Assembly (NCBI GenBank): GCA_945897545.1 | Contig: CAMDGJ010000186.1 | Span: 1 to 5,633 of the forward strand | Reading direction: 5' to 3' | Source of the DNA: Flavobacterium psychrophilum | GTDB taxonomy: Bacteria; Bacteroidota; Bacteroidia; Flavobacteriales; Flavobacteriaceae | DNA length: 5,633 nt | Shown here: one piece after another, positions 1-5,633 of the stretch | How positions within the stretch are numbered: position 1 is the first letter of the stretch | Layout: each line of letters begins with the position of its first letter | Made by a program: the position numbers and the translations under genes | Notes under the pieces: generated by a model | Told to the model about the DNA's origin: nothing | Seen by the model: only the letters and a program-made list of their open reading frames with translations | Database searches by the model: none

Positions 1-111
1 TCTGCCTCTGGAAGATTAAAGGAGTTAAATTTTTTGAGTAAATTGTTGAAATTCTTGTGAAACAGGTAAACTTTAATTTTAATTAGTTTGACAAAGTTGT
101 ACAAGTGTTTT

Positions 112-140
112 TTTGTTTACGCGTTTTTCGATTACCTTTG
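112..140 (+). promoter_or_regulatory. Bacteroidota-type promoter of the porin gene
   Basis: TTTG at 112-115 and TACCTTTG at 133-140 fit the -33 TTTG and -7 TAnnTTTG elements recognised by the Bacteroidota primary sigma factor. The 17-nt gap is at the short end of the usual range. A start of transcription a few bases after 140 would leave a leader of about 40 nt before the ATG at 187. The leader has no Shine-Dalgarno sequence, which is normal in this phylum. The match is by eye against a known consensus; the start of transcription is inferred. Confidence 0.65.
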
Positions 141-186
141 TTTGATTAAGATTCTATATATAATTGCCTAATTTATTCCTTTTCAA

Positions 187-2142
187 ATGAGAATTCTCTT
201 TTTCTTATACTTTTTACCTTTTTCAACACTTCTGTTTTCTCAAGAAAAAAAGACCAACGAATTGGATTTTAACAGCAAATACAACAGCTCTGATTCCATC
301 AAAAAACCTAAAGCGAAGGTTGCAACTATTGATATGTACCGCCTTGTTACTTTAGAACGCGACACCACTTATATCGATACCTCGTTAACCATAAAAAAAC
401 TATACAGTTTCAATTATTTACGAAAAGACATTTTTGGTTTGATGCCATTTCCAAATGAAGGACAAACTTATAACACCTTGCAATATAGCTTGAATAGTTT
501 TTCGCCATTACCGGAATTTGGCTTCAAGGCAAAGCACTTTAATTTCAAAGAAGCAAACGAAATACGATACAGTTCTGTGGCAACTCCAGTTACCGAGTTA
601 TATTTTAAAACCGTTATGAAACGAGGACAAAACCTGGAAGCTTTTTTTACTGTAAACAGTTCTCCAAGGTTTAATTTTTCTATAGCCTACAAAGGTTTAC
701 GATCTCAAGGAAGATATATCAATCAACTTACTAGTACAGGAAACTTCAGGTTTACTACAAGTTATAACAGCAAAAATCAGCGTTACATTGCCAATATGCA
801 TTATGTTTCGCAAGATATTTTGAATGAAGAAAATGGAGGAATAACGACCAACAAAGATTTCGAAAGCGAGAATCCTGACTTTCAAAACAGGGAAAGATTG
901 GAAGTTTATTTAACAGACGCCCAGTCGTTCTTGAAAGGAAATCGTACTTTTTTGGATCATTTATATAGAGTCAACAAGGTTAAAGGAAGCAATAACTTAT
1001 ACGTAAGTCATCAATTTAACTACGAAAATAAGTATTTCGAATACAATCAGGCAACTGTTCCTTCCTCTGTAGGTGGCAGAACCGTATTTAGATTTGGAGA
1101 TTCCTATAAAACCAGCGGCATAAATGACCAAACCCATTATAATAGAACCTACAACAAACTACGGCTAACGTATGAAAATACAAGCTTAGGGAAGTTTCAG
1201 TTTTATGCGGATGATTTTTTTAGTAATTTTTATTATAATCAGATATTAATTCTTGACGATGAAACCGTTCCAAGTTCATTGAGCCGAAGAATAAATAGTA
1301 TTGCTGGGCAATATGACTACAAAAAAAACAAATGGACAGGGAAATTCCTCTTTACAAGATCTGCTACAAACCAATCGCTATCAAATCTCGAGGCTAAACT
1401 GCAATACGAATTGAATGACGAAACACAATTGTCGTTCCAATATCAAAACATAAACAAGTTGGCTAACGACAACTATAATTTGTATCAAAGTAGCTATGTG
1501 AATTACAATTGGTCGAATGATTTCAGAAACGAAAAAATAAATTCTATCATTGTCAATGCCACGACACCTTGGGTTGAAGCATCCTTGCAATATTCGACGT
1601 TCAACGATCATTTATATTTTGCCGATGTTTCCAGTTTAGAACAAATAGCCTTGAGGCAACAAATAATTGCTCCTTCACAATATGCAAACACCATTAATTA
1701 TTTGTCGGTTAAAGCCAGTAATGAATTCAAGTTTGGTAAATTTGCCTTAGACAATACTGTTTTATATCAAAAAGTAGATCAGCAGGATTTTATTCTTAAC
1801 GTTCCGGAGTTACTTACCAGAAATACCTTTTATTTTTCGCAAGAAATGTTTCGTAAAGCTTTATTTTTACAAACAGGGCTGACCTTTAATTATTTTACAA
1901 ATTATTATGCGAATGAATATAATCCGGTAATTGCTGAGTTTTTTGTTCAAAATAATAAAGAAATAGGAAACTTTGCAAACTTTGATTTTTTTATTAATGC
2001 TAAAATTCAAAGAACTAGAATTTACCTTATTGCAGAGCATTTTAATTCTTCTTTTTCAGGAAATAATTTTTATTCGTCACCTAATAATCCGTACCGGGAT
2101 TTTATGATTCGTTTTGGTTTGGTTTGGAATTTCTTTCAATAA
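187..2142 (+). CDS. Outer-membrane beta-barrel protein, putative porin (Porin_10 type)
   Basis: This 651-residue protein is probably an outer-membrane channel. Residues 1-18 form a signal peptide: Arg2, then a Phe/Leu-rich core ending LLFS, with likely signal peptidase I cleavage before Gln19-Glu20. The rest has the alternating aromatic and polar pattern of beta strands, is rich in Asn, Tyr, Phe and Ser, and lacks long hydrophobic helices. It ends in an aromatic strand (RFGLVWNFF, 642-650), as expected for Bam-dependent insertion. Blocks near 135-220 (TPVTELYFKT, FTVNSSPRFNFSIAYKGLRS, SQDILNEENGG) match what I recall of the flavobacterial 'putative porin' family, and the length is normal for it. 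I see no TonB box or carboxypeptidase-like N-terminal domain, so it is not an obvious SusC-type transporter. The start follows a good promoter and carries the signal peptide. The transported substrate is unknown, and channel activity is inferred from the family name only. Confidence 0.85.
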   Translation: MRILFFLYFLPFSTLLFSQEKKTNELDFNSKYNSSDSIKKPKAKVATIDMYRLVTLERDTTYIDTSLTIKKLYSFNYLRKDIFGLMPFPNEGQTYNTLQYSLNSFSPLPEFGFKAKHFNFKEANEIRYSSVATPVTELYFKTVMKRGQNLEAFFTVNSSPRFNFSIAYKGLRSQGRYINQLTSTGNFRFTTSYNSKNQRYIANMHYVSQDILNEENGGITTNKDFESENPDFQNRERLEVYLTDAQSFLKGNRTFLDHLYRVNKVKGSNNLYVSHQFNYENKYFEYNQATVPSSVGGRTVFRFGDSYKTSGINDQTHYNRTYNKLRLTYENTSLGKFQFYADDFFSNFYYNQILILDDETVPSSLSRRINSIAGQYDYKKNKWTGKFLFTRSATNQSLSNLEAKLQYELNDETQLSFQYQNINKLANDNYNLYQSSYVNYNWSNDFRNEKINSIIVNATTPWVEASLQYSTFNDHLYFADVSSLEQIALRQQIIAPSQYANTINYLSVKASNEFKFGKFALDNTVLYQKVDQQDFILNVPELLTRNTFYFSQEMFRKALFLQTGLTFNYFTNYYANEYNPVIAEFFVQNNKEIGNFANFDFFINAKIQRTRIYLIAEHFNSSFSGNNFYSSPNNPYRDFMIRFGLVWNFFQ

Positions 2143-2143
2143 T

Positions 2144-2175
2144 GTCAGTGCGAACAGCGATGCAGGAGTTCTGAC
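2144..2175. repeat. Degenerate intergenic repeat-like segment with inverted ends
   Basis: The segment begins 2 nt after the porin stop codon. It is bounded by GTCAG (2144-2148) and CTGAC (2171-2175), a perfect 5-bp inverted repeat. Its first 20 nt from 2145 resemble the unit TCATTGCGAGGAACGAAGCA, which I recall as a common intergenic repeat in Bacteroidota and other bacteria; I count 15 of 20 identical, ungapped. A better-preserved piece of the same motif follows the exonuclease gene at 4136. It is less AT-rich than the surrounding intergenic DNA. Membership of one repeat family is inference, since this copy is diverged and no second end can be seen. Confidence 0.35.
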
Positions 2176-2207
2176 TTGTCCGCCCTAGCGGAAGTAATTT
2201 GTTTTTG
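2174..2207 (+). terminator. Possible weak terminator after the porin gene
   Basis: TCCGC (2179-2183) pairs perfectly with GCGGA (2188-2192) around a CCTA loop. ACT (2174-2176) can pair with AGT (2193-2195) if two bases are bulged. The sequence then runs into AATTTGTTTTT (2197-2206), a broken T-tract. This is a plausible intrinsic terminator separating the porin gene from the next one. However, the stem is short, the T-tract is interrupted, and the hairpin may only be part of the adjoining repeat. Confidence 0.3.
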
Positions 2208-2263
2208 GAGAATTTGGTTTTTATTTAGATTGTAAACGGACTCAGTAAACTTAATAAATTCAA

Positions 2264-3625
2264 ATGAAATATTCAGAAAATATATTAGGCACCATCGGCG
2301 GAACACCTCTAGTAAAGCTCAATCGAGTAGTCGCAGGAGTCAGTGCATTAGTACTTGCCAAAGTTGAAACTTTCAATCCTGGAAATTCGGTTAAAGACAG
2401 AATGGCCGTAAAAATGATTGAAGACGCTGAAGCCGACGGAAGACTGAAGCCTGGCGGAACTATTATCGAAGGGACTTCAGGCAATACCGGAATGGGACTG
2501 GCATTAGTCGCCATAATAAAAGGATACAAATTGATTTGCGTAATTTCGGATAAGCAGTCTAAAGAAAAAATGGATATTCTCCGTGCCGTAGGAGCAAAAG
2601 TAATCGTTTGTCCTACAGATGTCGAACCTACAGATCCGCGTTCCTATTATTCGGTTTCCAAAAGATTAGCCGATGAAACTCCCAATTCTTGGTATGTAAA
2701 CCAATATGATAATATGTCGAATTCATTGGCACATTACGAACAAACAGGTCCGGAGATTTGGGCACAAACGGATGGTAAAATCACCCATTTCATTTCTGGT
2801 GTAGGAACAGGAGGGACTATTTCTGGTGTTGGAAAATATCTAAAAGAGAAAAACCCAAATATAAAAATTTGGGGAATTGATACTTATGGTTCGGTTTTCA
2901 AAAAATACCACGAAACAGGAATTTTCGACGAAAACGAAATCTATTCCTATATCACCGAAGGAATTGGCGAAGACATTTTACCAAAGAATGTAGATTTTTC
3001 AATAATCGATGGATTTACAAAAGTAACCGACAAAGATGCTGCGGTTTATACCCGGAAAATAGCACTTGAAGAAGGAATATTTGTGGGTAATTCAGCTGGT
3101 GCCGCCATAAAAGGGCTGTTGCAATTGCAAGAACATTTCAAGCCAGAAGATGTTGTTGTGGTCATTTTTCACGATTCAGGAAGTCGTTACGTTGGCAAAA
3201 TGTTTAATGACGACTGGATGCGGGAGCGCGGTTTTCTGGACGAAAAAATTACAAAAGCCGAAGACATAATCAGGGAACATCTGGCTAGGTCATTAATCGT
3301 GGTTCGTACTGAAGAATTGGTTTCGCACGCAATCGAAAGAATGCGTAAACACAATATTTCGCAGATACCGGTAATTGACATCACGGGATTTGTAGGTTCA
3401 GTAGACGAATCTGATTTGTTTCGAAGTTATGTGAATGACAAGAATTCCATTGAAAAGCCCATTCGTGAAATTATGGGAAAACCCTATCCAATTGTAAAAC
3501 TGGGAACAACTATCGAAGAAGTTTCCAGATTGTTTACTAAAGAAAACGAGGCCGTTTTAGTGGATTTAGAAAACGGAAACCATCATATTATTACCAAGTC
3601 GGATATTATTGGATCAATAAAATAG
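2264..3625 (+). CDS. Cystathionine beta-synthase (PLP enzyme with C-terminal CBS domain pair)
   Basis: The 453-residue protein is a fold-type II PLP enzyme, predicted to condense serine with homocysteine to cystathionine in the cytoplasm, the first step of transsulfuration. Residues 1-320 are the catalytic domain: GGTPLVKLN (12-20), the PLP lysine Lys44 in NPGNSVKDR, the TSGNTG substrate/cofactor loop (71-76), the phosphate loop GVGTGGT (179-185), and Ser277 in GNSAGAA, expected to face the pyridine nitrogen. EGIGEDILP (232-240), NQYDNxSNxLAHY (146-158) and DSGSRYVGKMFNDDWM (304-319) resemble vertebrate CBS more than O-acetylserine sulfhydrylase. The haem-binding N-terminal extension of animal CBS is absent, as is usual in bacteria. 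Two CBS motifs follow, about 330-390 and 400-453, a possible nucleotide or AdoMet sensing module. The exonuclease gene lies 28 nt downstream, and no cystathionine lyase gene is in view. The start fits the first family motif and the TTCAAATG context. A cysteine synthase activity with O-acetylserine or sulfide cannot be excluded from sequence. Confidence 0.88.
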   Translation: MKYSENILGTIGGTPLVKLNRVVAGVSALVLAKVETFNPGNSVKDRMAVKMIEDAEADGRLKPGGTIIEGTSGNTGMGLALVAIIKGYKLICVISDKQSKEKMDILRAVGAKVIVCPTDVEPTDPRSYYSVSKRLADETPNSWYVNQYDNMSNSLAHYEQTGPEIWAQTDGKITHFISGVGTGGTISGVGKYLKEKNPNIKIWGIDTYGSVFKKYHETGIFDENEIYSYITEGIGEDILPKNVDFSIIDGFTKVTDKDAAVYTRKIALEEGIFVGNSAGAAIKGLLQLQEHFKPEDVVVVIFHDSGSRYVGKMFNDDWMRERGFLDEKITKAEDIIREHLARSLIVVRTEELVSHAIERMRKHNISQIPVIDITGFVGSVDESDLFRSYVNDKNSIEKPIREIMGKPYPIVKLGTTIEEVSRLFTKENEAVLVDLENGNHHIITKSDIIGSIK

Positions 3626-3653
3626 AATTGTTTAGAAAAAAAATAATATTCAA

Positions 3654-4136
3654 ATGACTTTTACTGCTATAGATTTTGAAACTGCAACTGCTTACCATCC
3701 TTGTTCAGTGGGGATAGTTACTGTTGAAAATGGAATAATTGTTGACGAGTATGTGACTTTAATCAAACCGCCAAGAAACGAATATTCGCATTTTACCATT
3801 GCGGTTCACGGTATTTATCCGCGAGATACAATTAATGCAAAAACCTTTGCGCAAGTCTATCCTGAAATTAAAAAACGGTTGCAAAACAGAGTGGTTGTAG
3901 CTCATAATGAAAGTTTTGACCGAAATGTTCTCGCTAAATCAATGGCACTTTATGGCTTGGATTATGGAGAGTTGAATATTGGCTCCCGATGGGAATGCAC
4001 CGTGAAAATTTATAAGGCTAAAGGTTTAAGACCAGCAAAATTAAGTGATTGTTGCCGTGCAATGAAAATTGCTTTAAACCACCACGAAGCGCTATCGGAT
4101 GCTCGGGCTTGCGCTAAATTGTATTTGTTGCGCTAG
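3654..4136 (+). CDS. DEDDh 3'-5' exonuclease (DnaQ-like, single domain)
   Basis: The 160-residue protein has the whole catalytic set of the DnaQ / RNase T exonuclease superfamily: Exo I Asp7 and Glu9 in AIDFETA, Exo II Asp89 in AHNESFD (Asn85 also conserved), and Exo III His144 and Asp149 in HEALSDARA. These residues bind two metal ions and hydrolyse nucleotides from a 3' end. VHGIYPRD (51-58) is the usual helix motif between Exo I and Exo II. The protein is only the exonuclease domain, with no BRCT, helicase, polymerase or GIY-YIG part. It resembles stand-alone 'DNA polymerase III epsilon-like' proteins rather than a proven replicative proofreading subunit. It ends just after the last helix (ACAKLYLLR), so it looks complete. 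It follows the CBS gene by 28 nt with no visible promoter, so co-transcription is likely, though no functional link is evident. DNA versus RNA as substrate is undetermined. Confidence 0.87.
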   Translation: MTFTAIDFETATAYHPCSVGIVTVENGIIVDEYVTLIKPPRNEYSHFTIAVHGIYPRDTINAKTFAQVYPEIKKRLQNRVVVAHNESFDRNVLAKSMALYGLDYGELNIGSRWECTVKIYKAKGLRPAKLSDCCRAMKIALNHHEALSDARACAKLYLLR

Positions 4137-4162
4137 TCATTGCGAGGAACGGGCGCCATCTC
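4136..4162. repeat. Fragment of a widespread intergenic repeat (GTCATTGCGAGGAACG type)
   Basis: GTCATTGCGAGGAACG (4136-4151) matches the start of a repeat that I recall as frequent between genes of Bacteroidota, usually continuing AAGCAATCTC. Here the continuation is altered, with a GGCGCC palindrome at 4152-4157, but ATCTC returns at 4158-4162. The G of the exonuclease TAG stop codon is the first base of the repeat. No opposite end (CTCGCAATGAC) is in the window, so this is a solo or truncated copy. Family membership rests on memory, not a search. Confidence 0.5.
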
Positions 4163-4223
4163 ATTTCGTGGACATAAATTATTTTTTTTATTTTTTTGAA
4201 CGGCAACTTGTCTCTTTTTTCAT

Positions 4224-4231
4224 TACTTTAG
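4224..4231 (+). promoter_or_regulatory. Weak -7 candidate for the DUF2851 gene
   Basis: TACTTTAG (4224-4231) matches TAnnTTTG at five of six defined positions and lies 21 nt before the ATG. The nearest upstream TTTG (4195-4198) is 25 nt away and the nearest TTG (4208-4210) is 13 nt away, so neither is ideally spaced. The preceding T-tracts (4182-4189 and 4191-4197) have no convincing hairpin in front, so I do not call a terminator there. A promoter somewhere in this 116-nt gap is likely, but its exact place is uncertain. Confidence 0.3.
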
Positions 4232-4252
4232 TGTTCAATCTAAAAATCTAAA

Positions 4253-5524
4253 ATGAAAGAAGATTTTCTCCACTACCTGTTGAAATTCAAGAAATTCGAT
4301 CTCCTGAATTTGAAGACTTTCAATGGAGAGGAGATCACAATCGTGAATGTGGGCCAATATTTGGAACTTGCAGGTCCAGATTTTTTTAATGCTCAGATTG
4401 TTATTGGGAACCAAAAATGGGCAGGAAATGTCGAGATTCACCTTAAATCTTCGGATTGGTATGTGCATCATCACGAAAGAGATGCGGCTTATGAAAACGT
4501 GATTCTTCACGTGGTTTGGGAACACGACACTGAAATTTTTAGAAGTAATGAAACCGAGATTCCAGTTTTAGAACTCAAGAAGTACGTTGATCCGTTGACA
4601 ATATCCAATTATCAATCGTTGATGACACCAAAATCTTGGATATATTGTGAAAAGCAGTTAAAAGCAATCAATGAATTTGCCATAAATAATTGGCAGGAAC
4701 GTTTGTTTTTCGAGCGACTGGAAAGAAAATCAAAACCCATTTTCGAGTTATTAGAACATACAAATAGAGATTGGGAAGGAGTCTTGTTTTGCCTTTTGGC
4801 TAAGAATTTTGGGTTGAACACCAATGGCGAAATCTTTTTGAAAATAGCTCAATCCAGTCCATTTTCGATTATAAGAAAAGAAAGTTTTGAGGTCGAAAAC
4901 TTGGAAGCTTTGCTGATGGGAACTGCCGGGTTATTAGATTCAGAAAAGGAAGATACTTATTTCAAGGATTTAAAATTCAGGTATTTTTATTTGTTGCACA
5001 AATACCAATTAGAGAAAAAAATAGTGGAACCTGTCCAGTTTTTCAAACATCGTCCCGATAATTTTCCGACCATTCGATTGTCTCAATTAGCAAATTTGTA
5101 TCACTCTCAGCAAAACTTGTTTTCGAGAATCAGCACTTCAACTTCTGTGAAAAGTATTTATGAAATTTTTGAAGTGTCGGTTTCGAATTATTGGCAAAAC
5201 CATTATCAGTTCGATAAAGAAAGTCCAAAGAAAAAGAAGAAGCTTTCAAAATCATTTATAGATTTGATTATCATTAACACCATTATTCCGCTTCAATTTG
5301 CCTATGCAAAAAGTCAAGGTAAGGAAATGTCGGAGGATTTGATTCAGCTTTTAAATGAAGTGACGTCGGAGAAAAATGTGATTATAGATAAATTTAATTC
5401 TTTTGGAATCAAATCAAAAAATGCTTTTGAATCTCAATCTTTATTGCAACTTAAAAACGAATATTGCAACAAAAGTCGTTGCTTGGAGTGTGCCATCGGA
5501 ATGGAATTATTGAAAAAAAGTTAA
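4253..5524 (+). CDS. DUF2851 family protein of unknown function
   Basis: This 423-residue protein, with no signal peptide or membrane segment and so probably cytoplasmic, matches what I recall of DUF2851, a Bacteroidota family without an assigned function. The conserved N-terminal core is AGPDFFNAQI (40-49), then WAGNVEIHLKSSDW (56-69), HHHERDAAYENVILHVVWEHD (72-92) and IPVLEL (103-108). The middle and C-terminal parts look helical; a basic run (PKKKKK, 325-330) precedes a hydrophobic stretch near 336-350. There are five cysteines: Cys132 (SWIYCEKQL), Cys180, and a C-terminal cluster Cys405-x4-Cys410-x2-Cys413 that could hold a metal. Asp43, Glu61, His63/Lys65 and the cysteine cluster recall iron-sulfur PD-(D/E)XK nucleases, but that is speculation. 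The upstream gap is 116 nt with only a weak promoter, so it may be transcribed alone. The first Met is well placed before the conserved core, after ATCTAAAATG. Length appears normal. Confidence 0.78.
   Translation: MKEDFLHYLLKFKKFDLLNLKTFNGEEITIVNVGQYLELAGPDFFNAQIVIGNQKWAGNVEIHLKSSDWYVHHHERDAAYENVILHVVWEHDTEIFRSNETEIPVLELKKYVDPLTISNYQSLMTPKSWIYCEKQLKAINEFAINNWQERLFFERLERKSKPIFELLEHTNRDWEGVLFCLLAKNFGLNTNGEIFLKIAQSSPFSIIRKESFEVENLEALLMGTAGLLDSEKEDTYFKDLKFRYFYLLHKYQLEKKIVEPVQFFKHRPDNFPTIRLSQLANLYHSQQNLFSRISTSTSVKSIYEIFEVSVSNYWQNHYQFDKESPKKKKKLSKSFIDLIIINTIIPLQFAYAKSQGKEMSEDLIQLLNEVTSEKNVIIDKFNSFGIKSKNAFESQSLLQLKNEYCNKSRCLECAIGMELLKKS
4298..4336. repeat. Nested inverted repeat inside the start of the DUF2851 gene
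   Basis: GATCTCCT (4298-4305) and AGGAGATC (4329-4336) are a perfect 8-bp inverted repeat. Inside lies a second one, TTGAA (4310-4314) with TTCAA (4319-4323), around a GACT loop. The two stems are separated by an internal loop of 4 and 5 nt, so the mRNA could fold into a two-stage hairpin at codons 16-28. The pairing is seen directly; any regulatory effect on translation is unproven and chance is possible. Confidence 0.45.
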
Positions 5525-5552
5525 TTTAATCAATCGGTTATTTAAGAATTAT

Positions 5553-5569
5553 AAAATTTCGTAATTTTG
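5553..5569 (+). promoter_or_regulatory. TAATTTTG -7 element overlapping a small palindrome, at the array edge
   Basis: TAATTTTG (5562-5569) is a full match to the Bacteroidota -7 consensus TAnnTTTG and ends on the base before the heptamer array. It overlaps a hairpin, AAAATT (5553-5558) and AATTTT (5563-5568) around TCGT. No TTTG lies 17-23 nt upstream (the region reads GGTTATTTAAG), so the -33 part is poor. If used, transcription to the right would begin inside the CCCATAA repeats. AT-rich DNA gives such matches by chance. Confidence 0.35.
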
Positions 5570-5633
5570 CCCATAACCCATAACCCATAACCCATAACCC
5601 ATAACCCATAACCCATAACCCATAACCCATAAC
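5570..5633. repeat. Tandem heptamer array, (CCCATAA) x 9 or more
   Basis: Nine perfect, uninterrupted copies of CCCATAA run from 5570 to 5632, and base 5633 starts a tenth, so the array continues past the window or the contig ends in it. The minus strand reads TTATGGG, with GGG runs every 7 nt and 4-nt loops, which fits the classic G-quadruplex pattern G3-N4. Every + frame meets TAA each 21 nt, so it is not translated rightward. All three minus frames are open through the array (repeating Leu-Trp-Val-Met-Gly-Tyr-Gly), but each meets a stop within about 35 nt beyond its left edge. The total lack of variation points to recent expansion by slippage. Confidence 0.97.

Noticed and set aside
1..60. 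Possible C-terminal end of an upstream + strand gene (frame 1 open to TGA at 58-60; frame 2 stops at 17-19; frame 3 stops at 39-41)
   Set aside because: All three + frames are open at the left edge for a short distance and none gives a recognisable protein tail, so the frame cannot be chosen.
88..104. TTGACA (88-93), a sigma-70 -35 look-alike, and the palindrome TTGTACAA (97-104) in the porin leader
   Set aside because: No TATAAT-like element follows at the right distance, and Bacteroidota use a different consensus. The palindrome is only 8 bp and a lone copy, so an operator cannot be supported.
697..885. Minus-strand open frame of 62 codons inside the porin gene, and similar antisense frames at 1381-1611, 2260-2529, 3187-3384, 4235-4525 and 4612-4824
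   Set aside because: Each lies opposite a well-supported gene, has no recognisable domain and no promoter-like sequence; they are by-products of the coding strand.
2204..2233. TTTG (2204-2207) with TAGATTGT (2226-2233) as a promoter for the CBS gene
   Set aside because: Spacing is right (18 nt), but the -7 part matches only four of six defined positions. A promoter probably exists in this gap, but this one is too weak to call.
4152..4197. GGCGCC followed by T-tracts as a terminator for the exonuclease gene
   Set aside because: The 6-nt palindrome cannot form a proper stem-loop and the T-tracts begin about 25 nt later.
5570..5633. CRISPR array or eukaryotic telomere end
   Set aside because: There are no spacers, and the unit is 7 nt in direct contact with the next. 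The genes and promoter type are bacterial, so a telomere is unlikely; the likeness is in sequence only.
5570..5633. Minus-strand repeat peptide (Leu-Trp-Val-Met-Gly-Tyr-Gly) encoded by the array
   Set aside because: All minus frames are open only because the unit lacks stop codons in that direction. They end within about 35 nt to the left and no start or gene can be seen to the right.

Overview
The window looks like chromosomal DNA from a member of the Bacteroidota, most likely a Flavobacterium or close relative. Four signs support this. The base composition is AT-rich. The first gene has a match to the TTTG / TAnnTTTG promoter used by the Bacteroidota primary sigma factor. No gene has a clear Shine-Dalgarno sequence, and three of the four share the start context TTCAAATG. 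The gene content includes a flavobacterial 'putative porin' (Porin_10 type) and a DUF2851 protein. Genus assignment is inference, because there is no rRNA or marker gene.

All four real genes lie on the + strand. 1-186: leader with a good promoter at 112-140. 187-2142: outer-membrane beta-barrel protein with a signal peptide. 2143-2263: intergenic, with a GC-richer patch holding a decayed-looking repeat and a small hairpin. 2264-3625: cystathionine beta-synthase type PLP enzyme with a C-terminal pair of CBS domains. 3654-4136: single-domain DEDDh 3'-5' exonuclease, 28 nt behind the previous gene and probably co-transcribed with it. 4137-4252: intergenic, with a repeat fragment overlapping the exonuclease stop codon, T-tracts and a weak promoter. 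4253-5524: DUF2851 protein. 5525-5633: a TAnnTTTG-like element running directly into at least nine perfect copies of the heptamer CCCATAA, cut by the window edge.

I see no shared pathway linking the genes. The order porin, sulfur amino-acid enzyme, exonuclease, DUF2851 looks like ordinary housekeeping neighbours rather than a dedicated system. There is no transposase, integrase, CRISPR array, tRNA or rRNA. The two points most worth following are the telomere-like heptamer array (TTATGGG on the minus strand, with G-quadruplex potential) placed at a possible transcription start, and the residue layout of the DUF2851 protein, which invites comparison with iron-sulfur PD-(D/E)XK nucleases. Both readings are hypotheses.
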